The notes beneath the pieces are model-generated. The model did no database searches. It had not been told where the DNA came from and was given only the letters and a program-made list of their open reading frames with translations. From an uncultured Hyphomicrobiales bacterium (lineage in GTDB: Bacteria > Pseudomonadota > Alphaproteobacteria > Rhizobiales > Beijerinckiaceae): a DNA stretch of 37,988 nt. This document shows, one piece after another, positions 8,068-15,776 of this stretch. Location of the stretch: assembly GCA_903851305.1 (NCBI GenBank), contig CAINNX010000115.1, forward strand, positions 1 to 37,988, written 5' to 3'. The translations under genes were made by a program, and so were the position numbers. Each line of letters starts with the position of its first letter. The first letter of the stretch is position 1.

Positions 8068-9846
8068 TCAAGCGCTGGCGGCGAGCTGCGGCCATTGCGC
8101 AGCCAGAGCGATGAAATCCCAAGCTGGCACAGGGCGTCCAAAATAATAGCCTTGAGCTTCATCACACCCCTCATCGCGCAAGCGGGCCAATTGCTCAGGC
8201 GTCTCCACACCCTCCGCCACGACTTTGAGTCCAAGGCTGTGGCCGAGCGTGACAATGGCCCGGACAATTGCTGCATCATTTGAATCTTGCGTCAGATTGC
8301 GCACAAAACTCTGATCCACCTTGAGCCGATCAACGGGGAAATTTTTGACATAGGACAGCGAAGAATAACCTGTGCCGAAATCATCAATGGAGACATGCAC
8401 ACCCATATCGAGCATTTGCTGTAGATCAGCGGCAACCGCATCAAAGTCTCTGACCACAATGCTCTCGGTCAGTTCAAGATCAAGCAATTCTGGGGTGAGC
8501 CCACTCTCCTGCAACACGCTTTTGACCAAGTCAGGCATATTGCGTTTGCGAAATTGCACAGGCGACAAATTGACACTGACACGCAGCGGCAGACCCATAT
8601 CCTGCCAACCACGCGCTTCACGGCAAGCCTCGCGCAGCACCCATTCGTTGAGCGGGATGATCAGGCCATTTTCCTCGCAGCGTGTCAGAAAAACGCCTGG
8701 ACCAACAATGCCATTGCCGGGTCTGTTCCAACGCAGCAAGGCTTCCGCACCAATAATATCGCCGCTACGCATATCAATTTGTGGCTGGTAGTAGAGCAGG
8801 AATTCGTCATTTTCTAACGCGCGCCGCAATTCTCCATCCAGTAATGCATCATTGCGTGCGCGCATTTGCATATCGGCAGCATAAAAACAAAAGGCATTAC
8901 CCTGCTCGCCCTTAGCGCGATACATGGCCAAATCGGCATTTTTCAAAAGGTCTTCACCATCAAGTCCATCATCAGGATGAATGGCAATGCCAATGCTGGC
9001 ACTGGTGCGCAGTCCGCTATTTTCAAAATCAGACGCCTCCGCCACCACATCCAGAATGCGGCGGGCAAATTCTGCGGCATCTTCCCCTGAAGTGACTTGT
9101 GCTTGCAAAATTGCAAATTCATCGCCGCCCAAGCGCGCCAAAGTGTCTTGCGCGCGGATAGCTTGACGCAACCTGTCGCCCACATGGCGGATGAAGCGAT
9201 CGCCTGCCGAATGTCCCAGCACATCATTGACTGCTTTGAACCCGTCGAGATCGAGCATATGCAAGGCAAAAGGCTGATCGCCCCGCCGCGAACGGGCAAT
9301 GAGACGTCGCATGCGCTCATGCAAAAGTGTGCGATTGGGTAGATCTGTTAGCGGATCATGGTGCGCCAGATGGCGCAAATGGCCTTCGGTTGCCTTGCGT
9401 GTCGTAATATCAAGAGCACTGGTGAGTACTGCTGTCACTTGGCCTGTCAAATTTTTTAACGGTGATTTTGTGGTGAGCAAAACACGGACATCACCCCGGG
9501 CATCGACAATTTCTTCTTCAAAGGGTGGCAGCGCTTTGCCGGTTTCAAAGACCATCCGGTTAAGCGCCATCGTGCTTTCGCCGTTTTCGGCACCAAAAAC
9601 GTCTTGCAGGCTCTGGCCAATTTTCTTGTCAGCCTCAAAGCCAAATAGCTCCGCTTTGAAAGCATTTACGAAGATCAGATTACCATCGGTGCCAGCCGCG
9701 CATATAGCCACAGGCAGAGTGTCAATCACTTGTGCCAGACGCTCACGGGAATCGCGCAACGCCCATTCTCGTGAACGCTCGCTATGCTCCAATTCGCGTT
9801 CCAGCGTGACGGCGCGGCTCGCCAGTAATTTTTGCTGCTTGTGCAT
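8068..9846 (-). CDS. PAS-GGDEF-EAL cyclic di-GMP enzyme, probably the C-terminal part of a split REC-PAS-GGDEF-EAL protein
   Basis: The 592 residues begin with a coiled linker (RAVTLERELEHSERSREW), then a PAS domain (about 35-150), a GGDEF diguanylate cyclase domain (about 160-325) and an EAL phosphodiesterase domain (about 335-585). The GGDEF motif at 240-244 is intact, with an inhibitory RxxD site (R231-D234) exactly five residues before it. The EAL domain keeps EALLRW (368-373), NLSPVQF, ELTES, DDFGTGYSS and AEGVET, so both activities look competent. The ATG at 9846 falls inside the A4 run where the upstream receiver frame should continue, and the linker reads on naturally from that receiver. 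It is followed directly by rpfC. PAS-GGDEF-EAL is also the core of the Burkholderia DSF receptor RpfR. Confidence 0.9.
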   Translation of the reverse strand: MHKQQKLLASRAVTLERELEHSERSREWALRDSRERLAQVIDTLPVAICAAGTDGNLIFVNAFKAELFGFEADKKIGQSLQDVFGAENGESTMALNRMVFETGKALPPFEEEIVDARGDVRVLLTTKSPLKNLTGQVTAVLTSALDITTRKATEGHLRHLAHHDPLTDLPNRTLLHERMRRLIARSRRGDQPFALHMLDLDGFKAVNDVLGHSAGDRFIRHVGDRLRQAIRAQDTLARLGGDEFAILQAQVTSGEDAAEFARRILDVVAEASDFENSGLRTSASIGIAIHPDDGLDGEDLLKNADLAMYRAKGEQGNAFCFYAADMQMRARNDALLDGELRRALENDEFLLYYQPQIDMRSGDIIGAEALLRWNRPGNGIVGPGVFLTRCEENGLIIPLNEWVLREACREARGWQDMGLPLRVSVNLSPVQFRKRNMPDLVKSVLQESGLTPELLDLELTESIVVRDFDAVAADLQQMLDMGVHVSIDDFGTGYSSLSYVKNFPVDRLKVDQSFVRNLTQDSNDAAIVRAIVTLGHSLGLKVVAEGVETPEQLARLRDEGCDEAQGYYFGRPVPAWDFIALAAQWPQLAASA

Positions 9847-10211
9847 TTTAGCAAATTGCGAGCACGGGTTACAAATTCATGGTGGTCGACGGGCGAATTG
9901 AGAAAATCAGTAGCGCCGGCTTCAAGGGCCCGCAGTCGAAAGCTGCGCTCTTCATAAACAGTAATCACCACAACCGGGACATCGATAGAGGATGGCAATT
10001 CCCGAAAGCGCCGAATGAAGTCAGCGCCATCCATCTCGGGCATTTTATAGTCGGTGATGACGAGATCGGGCGTTTGATGGGCAAGCCAATCCAAAGCCTC
10101 TTGCGGATCGCCAAATGCGTGCACCGTCACATCCTCTTCGATGGACGTGGCCAATCTGGCAAAAATATTCCGGTTCGAAATCCGGTCGTCGAGGATAACG
10201 ATGAGAGACAT
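9726..10211 (-). CDS. RpfG-like receiver domain, out of frame with the following PAS-GGDEF-EAL
   Basis: From the ATG at 10211 a receiver domain of about 120 residues is readable: acidic pocket D8-D9, phospho-acceptor D54 (DLVITDYKMPEMDGADF), T84 and the end FVTRARNLLK. It resembles the RpfG receiver in its FGDP, YKMPEMDG and RNLL parts. The conserved Lys of the KP motif is replaced: residues 104-107 read LNSP. After LLK the frame runs about 40 residues of non-family sequence to a stop at 9726, entirely inside the next gene. One extra A in the AAAA at 9847-9850 would join it to MHKQQKLLAS of the GGDEF-EAL protein. So the separate ORF end is probably an artefact of a frame change; -1 slippage on A-AAA is the other option. 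Confidence 0.7.
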   Translation of the reverse strand: MSLIVILDDRISNRNIFARLATSIEEDVTVHAFGDPQEALDWLAHQTPDLVITDYKMPEMDGADFIRRFRELPSSIDVPVVVITVYEERSFRLRALEAGATDFLNSPVDHHEFVTRARNLLKCTSSKNYWRAAPSRWNANWSIASVHENGRCAIPVSVWHK

Positions 10212-10607
10212 GAACGCGCCCGGTGCAATCTTTAAAAAAACAAAGTCGGGACAACGAAAAAAGGTTCTGCCATCCGACAGGCCCATGATCGGGTAATTGT
10301 CTTAATCAATCGCATATGTCGCAATTTGTGAAACATTATGCTTCACAAATTACTCCCCGTTGTTTCTGCTAAACAAAACAAAACTTTCTGCCGTGTCGGC
10401 AGCCTTTGCACGGTGCTCTCTGTTTACTTGTCCTTAACCGCATGTGTTCGCAACGACCCTCAGACAAGCGCGAGCTTTCGAGCCTCTGACGTTAGCAAAG
10501 CAAGCGGGGCATGTGGCTTAGTCCCCAATTTCCCTTTCTGCCGCACAGGGCCTATAGGTCTGTCCATTGGGATTGTGAATTGCACGATCAAGATTGCGGA
10601 GAGAGCC
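10212..10607. other. Intergenic region upstream of the receiver gene and a small hypothetical gene
   Basis: About 395 bases between divergent genes. A frame in phase with the downstream gene is open from an ATG at 10338 and contains a stretch like a lipoprotein signal (ending LSLTAC), but there is no clear ribosome site. I treat it as leader. No repeats or convincing promoter motifs were identified. Confidence 0.45.
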
Positions 10608-10838
10608 GTGGCGAAAAAACAAACTTCCAAAAGCGAATTCGTGCTCTTCGATGTGACATACGAAGATGGCTCACGCCGCTCCAACCGCCGCGTCCCTAGC
10701 GATGTCGTGGGTGGCCTCGATGGAGATGAGCCAGCACGCTCTGTGATTGAAGCGCAAGATCGTGAGATTGCGGAAAAATCCGGCCAACCGCCCCTGCGCA
10801 TCAAAAGTCTGCAACGCGCAGGCGCAACGAAGAAATAA
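10608..10838 (+). CDS. Small conserved-looking hypothetical protein
   Basis: A GTG start at 10608 with GGAGAG just upstream gives a 76-residue, highly charged soluble protein beginning VAKKQTSKSEFVLFDVTYED. It has a compact beta-like start (FVLFDVTYEDGSRRSNRRVP) and a helical, charged end (ARSVIEAQDREIAEKSG). I do not know its function; the size and composition are reminiscent of small uncharacterised alphaproteobacterial proteins. A longer reading from ATG 10338 (166 residues) is possible but joins unlike sequences. A terminator follows immediately. Confidence 0.6.
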   Translation: MAKKQTSKSEFVLFDVTYEDGSRRSNRRVPSDVVGGLDGDEPARSVIEAQDREIAEKSGQPPLRIKSLQRAGATKK

Positions 10839-10840
10839 AA

Positions 10841-10866
10841 AAACGGGCGCTTCAAGCGCCCGTTTT
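10841..10866. terminator. Bidirectional intrinsic terminator
   Basis: The stem CGGGCGC (10844-10850) pairs with GCGCCCG (10856-10862), flanked by an A-run on the left and TTTT on the right. It lies between two converging genes (10608-10838 plus, 10876-11166 minus), so it can serve both. Confidence 0.85.
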
Positions 10867-10875
10867 GGTATTGGC

Positions 10876-11166
10876 CTAGTCTTCGTCTTCCTCATCATCA
10901 ATATCGATGAGAAAGACCACACATGGTTCGTCTTCGTCATCCATGTCATCGTCATCCAGATCATCCGCCTCATGGAACTCGGCCTTTTCGTCCGGCGTTG
11001 CCGGGCGCAGGGTGACCGGTGTCTGGCCATTCCAAACTGGCTTGCCATTGCTTTCCATGACCATGAGGTCATCGAGGAACTCTTCGCTTTCGATCAAGTC
11101 ACGCGCTTGATCTTCTTGCGCATTGGTCACCGCTATGGCGCGGCCGTCGATCTCTACAGTGAACAT
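10876..11166 (-). CDS. Small hypothetical protein with a very acidic C-terminus
   Basis: The ATG at 11166 has a good GAGGAGA site; the longer frame to 11208 does not. The product is 96 residues. The first 65 are a small mixed-fold region (FTVEIDGRAIAVTNAQEDQA, then LMVMESNGKPVWNG). The last 30 residues are dominated by Asp and Glu (DDLDDDDMDDEDE, then IDIDDEEDED) around a short hydrophobic CVVFLI strand. No family is recognised. The acidic tail could bind cations or mimic nucleic acid, but nothing in the context shows this. Confidence 0.65.
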   Translation of the reverse strand: MFTVEIDGRAIAVTNAQEDQARDLIESEEFLDDLMVMESNGKPVWNGQTPVTLRPATPDEKAEFHEADDLDDDDMDDEDEPCVVFLIDIDDEEDED

Positions 11167-11356
11167 GGTCTCTCCTCGGCTGGCTCGATAGCAAACAAAC
11201 TCGCGCAACCACCGCTTGTATGCAAGTGGCCCGTGATGCGGGTGCAGGCCATAAAAGTAAATGAAAAGTTAACGCCGCGACAGAAGGCCGCCGCATAAAA
11301 TTAGGGCTTGCAGAGAAAACTGATTCGCCAGCAAACTAGGTTCGTCATTAACAATC

Positions 11357-11372
11357 GAAAGGAGGTGATCCA
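11357..11372 (+). promoter_or_regulatory. Exceptionally long Shine-Dalgarno sequence
   Basis: GAAAGGAGGTGATCCA is the reverse complement of the 16S rRNA 3' tail (TGGATCACCTCCTTTC); the match continues one base into the GTG codon. AGGAGG is 7 bases from the GTG at 11373, the optimal spacing. Ordinary sites pair over 4-7 bases. Confidence 0.7.
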
Positions 11373-11441
11373 GTGTCTCATTGTCACAAGCCGGAGCTTT
11401 GCAACTGGATCCATGCCTCCGCTGAGGTGGGCGTCGGTTAA
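11373..11441 (+). CDS. Putative 22-residue micropeptide
   Basis: Starting at the GTG placed ideally behind the extended Shine-Dalgarno, 22 codons lead to TAA at 11439. The peptide has two Cys and three His in its first 14 residues (SHCHKPELCNWIH), a spacing that could hold a metal. A strong terminator follows 26 bases later, so ribosome site, ORF and terminator form a compact unit. Whether the peptide matters, or the RNA acts by binding ribosomes, cannot be told. I do not recognise a family. Confidence 0.45.
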   Translation: MSHCHKPELCNWIHASAEVGVG

Positions 11442-11467
11442 GCGCAACCGCTGCGGCAAAGACAATG

Positions 11468-11502
11468 GAGGGGCTGTCTCGGGGCAGCCCCTCTTTGTTT
11501 TT
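11468..11502 (+). terminator. Rho-independent terminator
   Basis: A 9-bp perfect stem (GAGGGGCTG 11468-11476, CAGCCCCTC 11485-11493) with an 8-base loop, followed by TTTGTTTTT. It ends the short transcript carrying the 22-codon ORF. Confidence 0.9.
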
Positions 11503-11612
11503 CTGAAAAAACCCATGTGGGCCCGCCACCTGTTCATTGAACGACGTTCGGCGGCGCCTCTTGCATGGCCCAGCTATTTGAGGGCATAGATTTCGCAACC
11601 CAAGAGGTTTTG

Positions 11613-12599
11613 ATGCGTTTTCTTGTCACCGGATCAGCTGGCTTTATAGGCTTTCATCTTTGCCGCAAGCTGATGGCGCTCGGCCATGAGGTGACAGGCC
11701 TTGATGGCATGACGGATTATTATGATCCGGCCTTGAAGCGCGCACGCCACGCAGAACTTGCCACATCAAATCTCTTTCAAGCGCATGAATTCCTGTTGGA
11801 AGATGAGAGCGCGTTGCGCCTTCTCGTTGCGGATACACGCGCTGATATAGTCGTGCATCTGGCCGCCCAAGCAGGCGTGCGCTATTCGATGGAAGAACCA
11901 CGCTCTTATGTCGATGCCAACATCATCGGCACATTCAATCTGCTTGAAGCCTTGCGCGCGCAGCCGGTGCAGCATTTCCTGATGGCTTCAACCAGCTCCG
12001 TCTATGGCGCGAATCCGACACCCTTTGCGGAATCTGACCGCACAGACCACCCCTTGTCGTTTTATGCAGCGACCAAGCGGGCAACAGAATCCATGGCGCA
12101 TTCTTATGCGCATTTATGGAAACAGCCGACCAGCGTTCTTCGCTTCTTTACCGTTTACGGGCCGTGGGGCCGCCCGGATATGGCGCTGTTCAAATTCACG
12201 CGCGCCATTCTGGAAGGCAAGCCAATTGATATTTACAACGGCGGCCAGATGCAGCGCGACTTTACCTATATCGAGGATTGCATTGAAGCGATTGTGCGAT
12301 TGGTGCCACTTGCGCCGGAACCCTCCGCTGAAGCCAACGGCTCACCCGCAGCCCCTTGGCGCGTGATCAATATTGCTGGCGGCACGTCTGTGGAGCTTGA
12401 CGCCTATATTCGTGCCATTGAACAAGCGACAGGCCGCAGCGCCATTCGCAACGATTTGCCGATGCAGGCAGGCGAGCCGCAAACGACACTGGCAGCGACC
12501 GGCGTGCTCGAAAAACTCACCGGCTTTTTGCCGCGCACGCCCGTTGAAGAGGGCGTGCGGGCTTTTGTTGATTGGTATCGCGGCTTTTACAAACTCTGA
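11613..12599 (+). CDS. UDP-glucuronate 4-epimerase-like NAD-dependent epimerase
   Basis: An extended short-chain dehydrogenase that would interconvert UDP-glucuronate and UDP-galacturonate for polysaccharide synthesis. The ATG at 11613 directly precedes the Rossmann motif FLVTGSAGFIGFHL. Catalytic elements are the Ser/Thr in STSSVYG and the YAATK pair. The block RFFTVYGPWGRPDMALFKF is typical of the LspL/Cap1J-type uronate epimerases, as is QAGVRYSMEEP. The length, 328 residues, is usual. No other polysaccharide gene is nearby. Its stop codon abuts the converging old yellow enzyme stop with no spacer. Another UDP-sugar epimerase specificity is possible. Confidence 0.85.
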   Translation: MRFLVTGSAGFIGFHLCRKLMALGHEVTGLDGMTDYYDPALKRARHAELATSNLFQAHEFLLEDESALRLLVADTRADIVVHLAAQAGVRYSMEEPRSYVDANIIGTFNLLEALRAQPVQHFLMASTSSVYGANPTPFAESDRTDHPLSFYAATKRATESMAHSYAHLWKQPTSVLRFFTVYGPWGRPDMALFKFTRAILEGKPIDIYNGGQMQRDFTYIEDCIEAIVRLVPLAPEPSAEANGSPAAPWRVINIAGGTSVELDAYIRAIEQATGRSAIRNDLPMQAGEPQTTLAATGVLEKLTGFLPRTPVEEGVRAFVDWYRGFYKL

Positions 12600-13679
12600 T
12601 CAGCCAAGTGCGGGATAATCCGTATAGCCCGACACATCGCCTCCATAAAATTTTGCCTGATCCCATTCATTGAGCGCAGCGCCCGTCTGGAACCGTGCGA
12701 CGAGATCGGGATTGGAGATGAACAATTTGCCAAAAGCCACGCAATCTGCCCGTTTGTCGTTGATCGCCTTGGCAGCGCTGGACGCCTCATAACCCGCATT
12801 GGCCATGTAAGCACCAGCAAAAACATTGCGCAGACCGACAAAGTCAAAGCGCGGTCCATCCGCTGCCTGCGATTCATTGACATGTAAAAATGCCAGTTTC
12901 AGCGCGCTCAATTCCTGCGCGAGATACTGGAAGAGTGGCGCCGGATTGCTGTCGCTCATGTCATTTGCAGGTGCCGCAGGCGAGATGCGGAATCCCACAC
13001 GCGAAGGCTCCCAGCTTTCCAAAACAGCGCGCGTCACTTCAAGCGCGAAGCGCGTGCGATTTTCAATCGAGCCGCCATATTCATCGGTGCGGTGATTGGA
13101 GCCATCGCGCAAGAATTGATCGATCAGATAGCCATTGGCGCCGTGAATTTCGACGGCATCAAATCCAGCACGCTTCGCATTGGCCGCCGCTTTGGCATAA
13201 TCGCGCACGATCGCCTTGATTTCGGCCTGTTCCAACGCGCGCGGGGCGGATACATCATCAAAGCCATGGGCGAGATAGGTCTTGGTTTTGGCAGCAATGG
13301 CACTAGGCGCCACAGGTGCGTCGCCATTGGGTTGCAGCGACACATGCGAAATGCGACCCACATGCCAAAGCTGCAAAGCGATGCGCCCGCCTGCTTGATG
13401 CACAGCCTGCGTGACAAGCTTCCAGCCTTCCACCTGCGCGTCCGAATAGATGCCTGGCGTGTTGAGATAGCCTTGGCCCTGCTGTGAGATCTGCGTGGCC
13501 TCGGTAATGATCAACCCGGCGCTGGCGCGCTGGCGATAATATTCGGCATTGAGTGCGCGCGGCGCGAGCGTTGTGGGCTCAACGCGATTGCGGGTCAGCG
13601 GGGCCATGACAATCCTGTTGGGCAGATCCAGGCTCCCGATACGTACGGAAGAGAAAAGAACAGACAGGTCATCGCTCAT
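12600..13679 (-). CDS. Old yellow enzyme family FMN-dependent ene-reductase (NemA-like)
   Basis: Reduces activated C=C bonds, or nitro and electrophilic compounds, with NAD(P)H. The ATG at 13679 precedes the family start (LFSSVRIGSLDLPNRIVMAP). Further marks are LQLWHVGRISH, FDAVEIHGANGYLIDQFL and RTDEYGGSIENRTRFALEV. The 359-residue length fits the NemA/OPR class. An in-frame extension upstream runs through the palindromic operators and is rejected. Two palindromes just upstream suggest a dedicated repressor, probably responsive to electrophiles, but no such regulator is adjacent. Confidence 0.93.
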   Translation of the reverse strand: MSDDLSVLFSSVRIGSLDLPNRIVMAPLTRNRVEPTTLAPRALNAEYYRQRASAGLIITEATQISQQGQGYLNTPGIYSDAQVEGWKLVTQAVHQAGGRIALQLWHVGRISHVSLQPNGDAPVAPSAIAAKTKTYLAHGFDDVSAPRALEQAEIKAIVRDYAKAAANAKRAGFDAVEIHGANGYLIDQFLRDGSNHRTDEYGGSIENRTRFALEVTRAVLESWEPSRVGFRISPAAPANDMSDSNPAPLFQYLAQELSALKLAFLHVNESQAADGPRFDFVGLRNVFAGAYMANAGYEASSAAKAINDKRADCVAFGKLFISNPDLVARFQTGAALNEWDQAKFYGGDVSGYTDYPALG

Positions 13680-13706
13680 GTCACGCGTCTCCGGCTTTAA
13701 ATGAAA

Positions 13707-13736
13707 ATAGCGCGCTATCCAAGAATAGCGCGCTAT
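13707..13736. promoter_or_regulatory. Twin palindromic operator upstream of the ene-reductase
   Basis: The perfect 12-base palindrome ATAGCGCGCTAT occurs at 13707-13718 and again at 13725-13736, centre to centre 18 bases. It lies 28 bases upstream of the ene-reductase start. Two close symmetrical sites are typical of a dimeric repressor such as a TetR, ArsR, MarR or HxlR family member. Confidence 0.75.
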
Positions 13737-13795
13737 GTCCTTCGCCTGCCGGAGCTGATGCGTCAATGACGAATGATTTTCGTCAAATCGCCGCC

Positions 13796-14086
13796 TTATT
13801 TAGAAACACCATTGTCAACGGGCTGGCGGACAAAGTTCGGCCACCATTGTTGGAGAATGGCCGGATTTTCACCCGGGCGTGTCTCGGCCACCCGATCAAT
13901 GAAGGCCGATAGCTCGGACAAATGCTCAATCTCCCGGTGGAGCAGCTCAAGAGCCGCATGAGTGCCGACTTCCATCTCGTCACAGACACTGGCCCGCGCC
14001 AGATCAGACACGGCATAGTTCAAGTCGATCAAAGCAACGCCGAAATGGCGCCGCGCAGATTCAAAATTCTCGTCAAAAGCCTTCAT
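13796..14086 (-). CDS. Hypothetical protein, helical
   Basis: A 96-residue acidic protein that appears mostly alpha-helical (FESARRHFGVALIDLNYAVS, then ALELLHREIEHLSELSAFID). No signal peptide, membrane segment or known motif is visible. It lies upstream of the ene-reductase on the same strand, separated by the twin operators, so it is probably not in the same transcript. The 268 bases beyond its start (14087-14354) are AT-rich in the middle and hold no gene I can support. Confidence 0.5.
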   Translation of the reverse strand: MKAFDENFESARRHFGVALIDLNYAVSDLARASVCDEMEVGTHAALELLHREIEHLSELSAFIDRVAETRPGENPAILQQWWPNFVRQPVDNGVSK

Positions 14087-14354
14087 TTCTTTGAGCCTCG
14101 TCCCAGATCAAAATAAAACCGAGGGCGGCAATGGTTACGCAACCCAGCCCGGCGGCAACAGACACACAATAGCTCAAGTTTTTTAAATGTGCCGTTTACA
14201 GTTACAAAAATTGCAAAAAAAGTTATAATAAAACTGCAGCTTGGCCATAACATAGCTGGAGCGCAGCTATTCCGTAGCGAGAGCTTGGCCCTTATTTGTC
14301 GTTTTTTAGGCAAAATAGCCCGTTTTGGGCACAAGCCTCGCTTGCACCACCGAA

Positions 14355-15746
14355 TCAGCTTGTCGGCTCGATCTTGCGTCCGGCCAGCACAGACCCTGCC
14401 TCGGAGGGCAATCGCAGGAAGCTGAAAATCGAGCCTGCCGAGACCAGACCGATCAAGGCAAAAGCCACGGCAAAGGCACTCACTGGCAGGCGGGTCGCCT
14501 CGCCCGCCACTTGGTGCAGAATGATGGCCGAGACTGCTACGCCCATGGTGAGCGACAGCCGCTGAGCCAATTGCGAGAAGCTTGTCGCATGGCTCATATC
14601 AGCGCGCTCGACATCAGCAAATGCAATGGAATTGATTGCGGTGAAGGCGAGTGAGCGCGACACGCCGCCCAGGAAAATCACAGCCATCATGATCCAGATC
14701 GGCAGGTCAGCGGTGAAAAAGGCGCAAGCGCCAATCGACAGACTGGCCAACAGTCCATTCCAAACCAGCACCGGCCGATAGCCGAAGCGTCGCAAAATGT
14801 GACGCGACAGGGTGCGCATACCAAGCGACCCAACAGCAGACAAAAAGGTCAGTGCGCCAGATTGAATGGGCGAATAGCCAAAACCCTCTTGCATCAAGAG
14901 TGGCAAAAGAAACGGCATGGCGCCCACGCCCAAGCGAAACAGCGAGCCGCCCGTGACGCTGACACGGAATGTACGCAAGCGCATCAGGCTCAGATCCATG
15001 ATCGGATTGGGCACGCGTCGCGCATGCCAGACATAGAGCAGCAGCATGATCAGACCGCCACCCAGCAGGCCCAGACCCAAAGCATCCGGATCTTGTTTGG
15101 CGAAAGCCGTATCGAGCCCAAATACGGTCGATGCCAAACCGCATCCTGATAAAACAAAACCGATCCAGTCAAACGGCTTCACACCCTCTTCGCGCATATC
15201 GTCGATATATTTCCCGGCCAGAAAAAAACCGAGAATGCCGACGGGCACATTGATCCAGAAAATGCCGCGCCAATGCGAATAGGTGGTGATGATGCCACCC
15301 AGCAAAGGCCCAATGATCGGACCAATCACTGATGGCACACCCATGACCGCCATGGCGCCTACAAGTTCTGACTTGGAAACCGAGCGCACGAGAATGAGGC
15401 GCCCGACAGGTACCATCATCGCGCCACCAAACCCCTGTACCACACGCGCCATAATCAATTGATTGAAATCTTGCGCCAGACCGCAAGCCATCGACGAGAC
15501 CGTGAAGATAACAATCGCGGCACGAAAAATGACACGCGCACCATATTTGTCAGCCACCCACCCGCTCATCGGCAGAAAAGCAGCAACCGCGAGCAAATAG
15601 GCGGTGATCGCCAGATGCAGACGCAAAGGCGGTTCCCCGAAAGAGGCCGCAATGGTCGGCAAAGCGGTCGCCAGTGACGTCGAATCGAGATTTTGCATGA
15701 AGAGGGCGCAAGCTACGATCAGCGGAATGATCACATGGCGCTCCAA
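14355..15746 (-). CDS. MFS multidrug transporter, DHA2 (EmrB/QacA) type
   Basis: A proton-driven inner-membrane exporter, 463 residues with 12-14 predicted membrane segments. The N-terminal ALFMQNLDSTSLATALPTIA is the DHA2 motif D1, followed by GWVADKYGARVIFRAA (motif A) and VQGFGGAMMVPVGRLIL. The start appears to be TTG at 15746 or GTG at 15734, both behind a GA-rich ribosome site. It lies 30 bases downstream of nikR, so the two are probably cotranscribed. That would put the exporter under a NikR-like regulator, which is unusual. The substrate is not predictable. Confidence 0.88.
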   Translation of the reverse strand: MERHVIIPLIVACALFMQNLDSTSLATALPTIAASFGEPPLRLHLAITAYLLAVAAFLPMSGWVADKYGARVIFRAAIVIFTVSSMACGLAQDFNQLIMARVVQGFGGAMMVPVGRLILVRSVSKSELVGAMAVMGVPSVIGPIIGPLLGGIITTYSHWRGIFWINVPVGILGFFLAGKYIDDMREEGVKPFDWIGFVLSGCGLASTVFGLDTAFAKQDPDALGLGLLGGGLIMLLLYVWHARRVPNPIMDLSLMRLRTFRVSVTGGSLFRLGVGAMPFLLPLLMQEGFGYSPIQSGALTFLSAVGSLGMRTLSRHILRRFGYRPVLVWNGLLASLSIGACAFFTADLPIWIMMAVIFLGGVSRSLAFTAINSIAFADVERADMSHATSFSQLAQRLSLTMGVAVSAIILHQVAGEATRLPVSAFAVAFALIGLVSAGSIFSFLRLPSEAGSVLAGRKIEPTS

Positions 15747-15776
15747 CCTCTTCTCCCTCTCTTTTGTGCGCGCGCC

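Noticed and set aside
10338-10607. N-terminal extension of the small gene with a lipobox-like LTAC
   Set aside because: No ribosome site at 10338 and the extension is unlike the charged soluble C-terminal part; the GTG at 10608 has a GGAGAG site. Not fully excluded.
11357-11373. Sequence complementary to the 16S rRNA 3' end, possible antisense rRNA fragment
   Set aside because: The match stops after 17 bases; the following bases do not continue as 16S sequence, so it is a ribosome site, not an rRNA gene.
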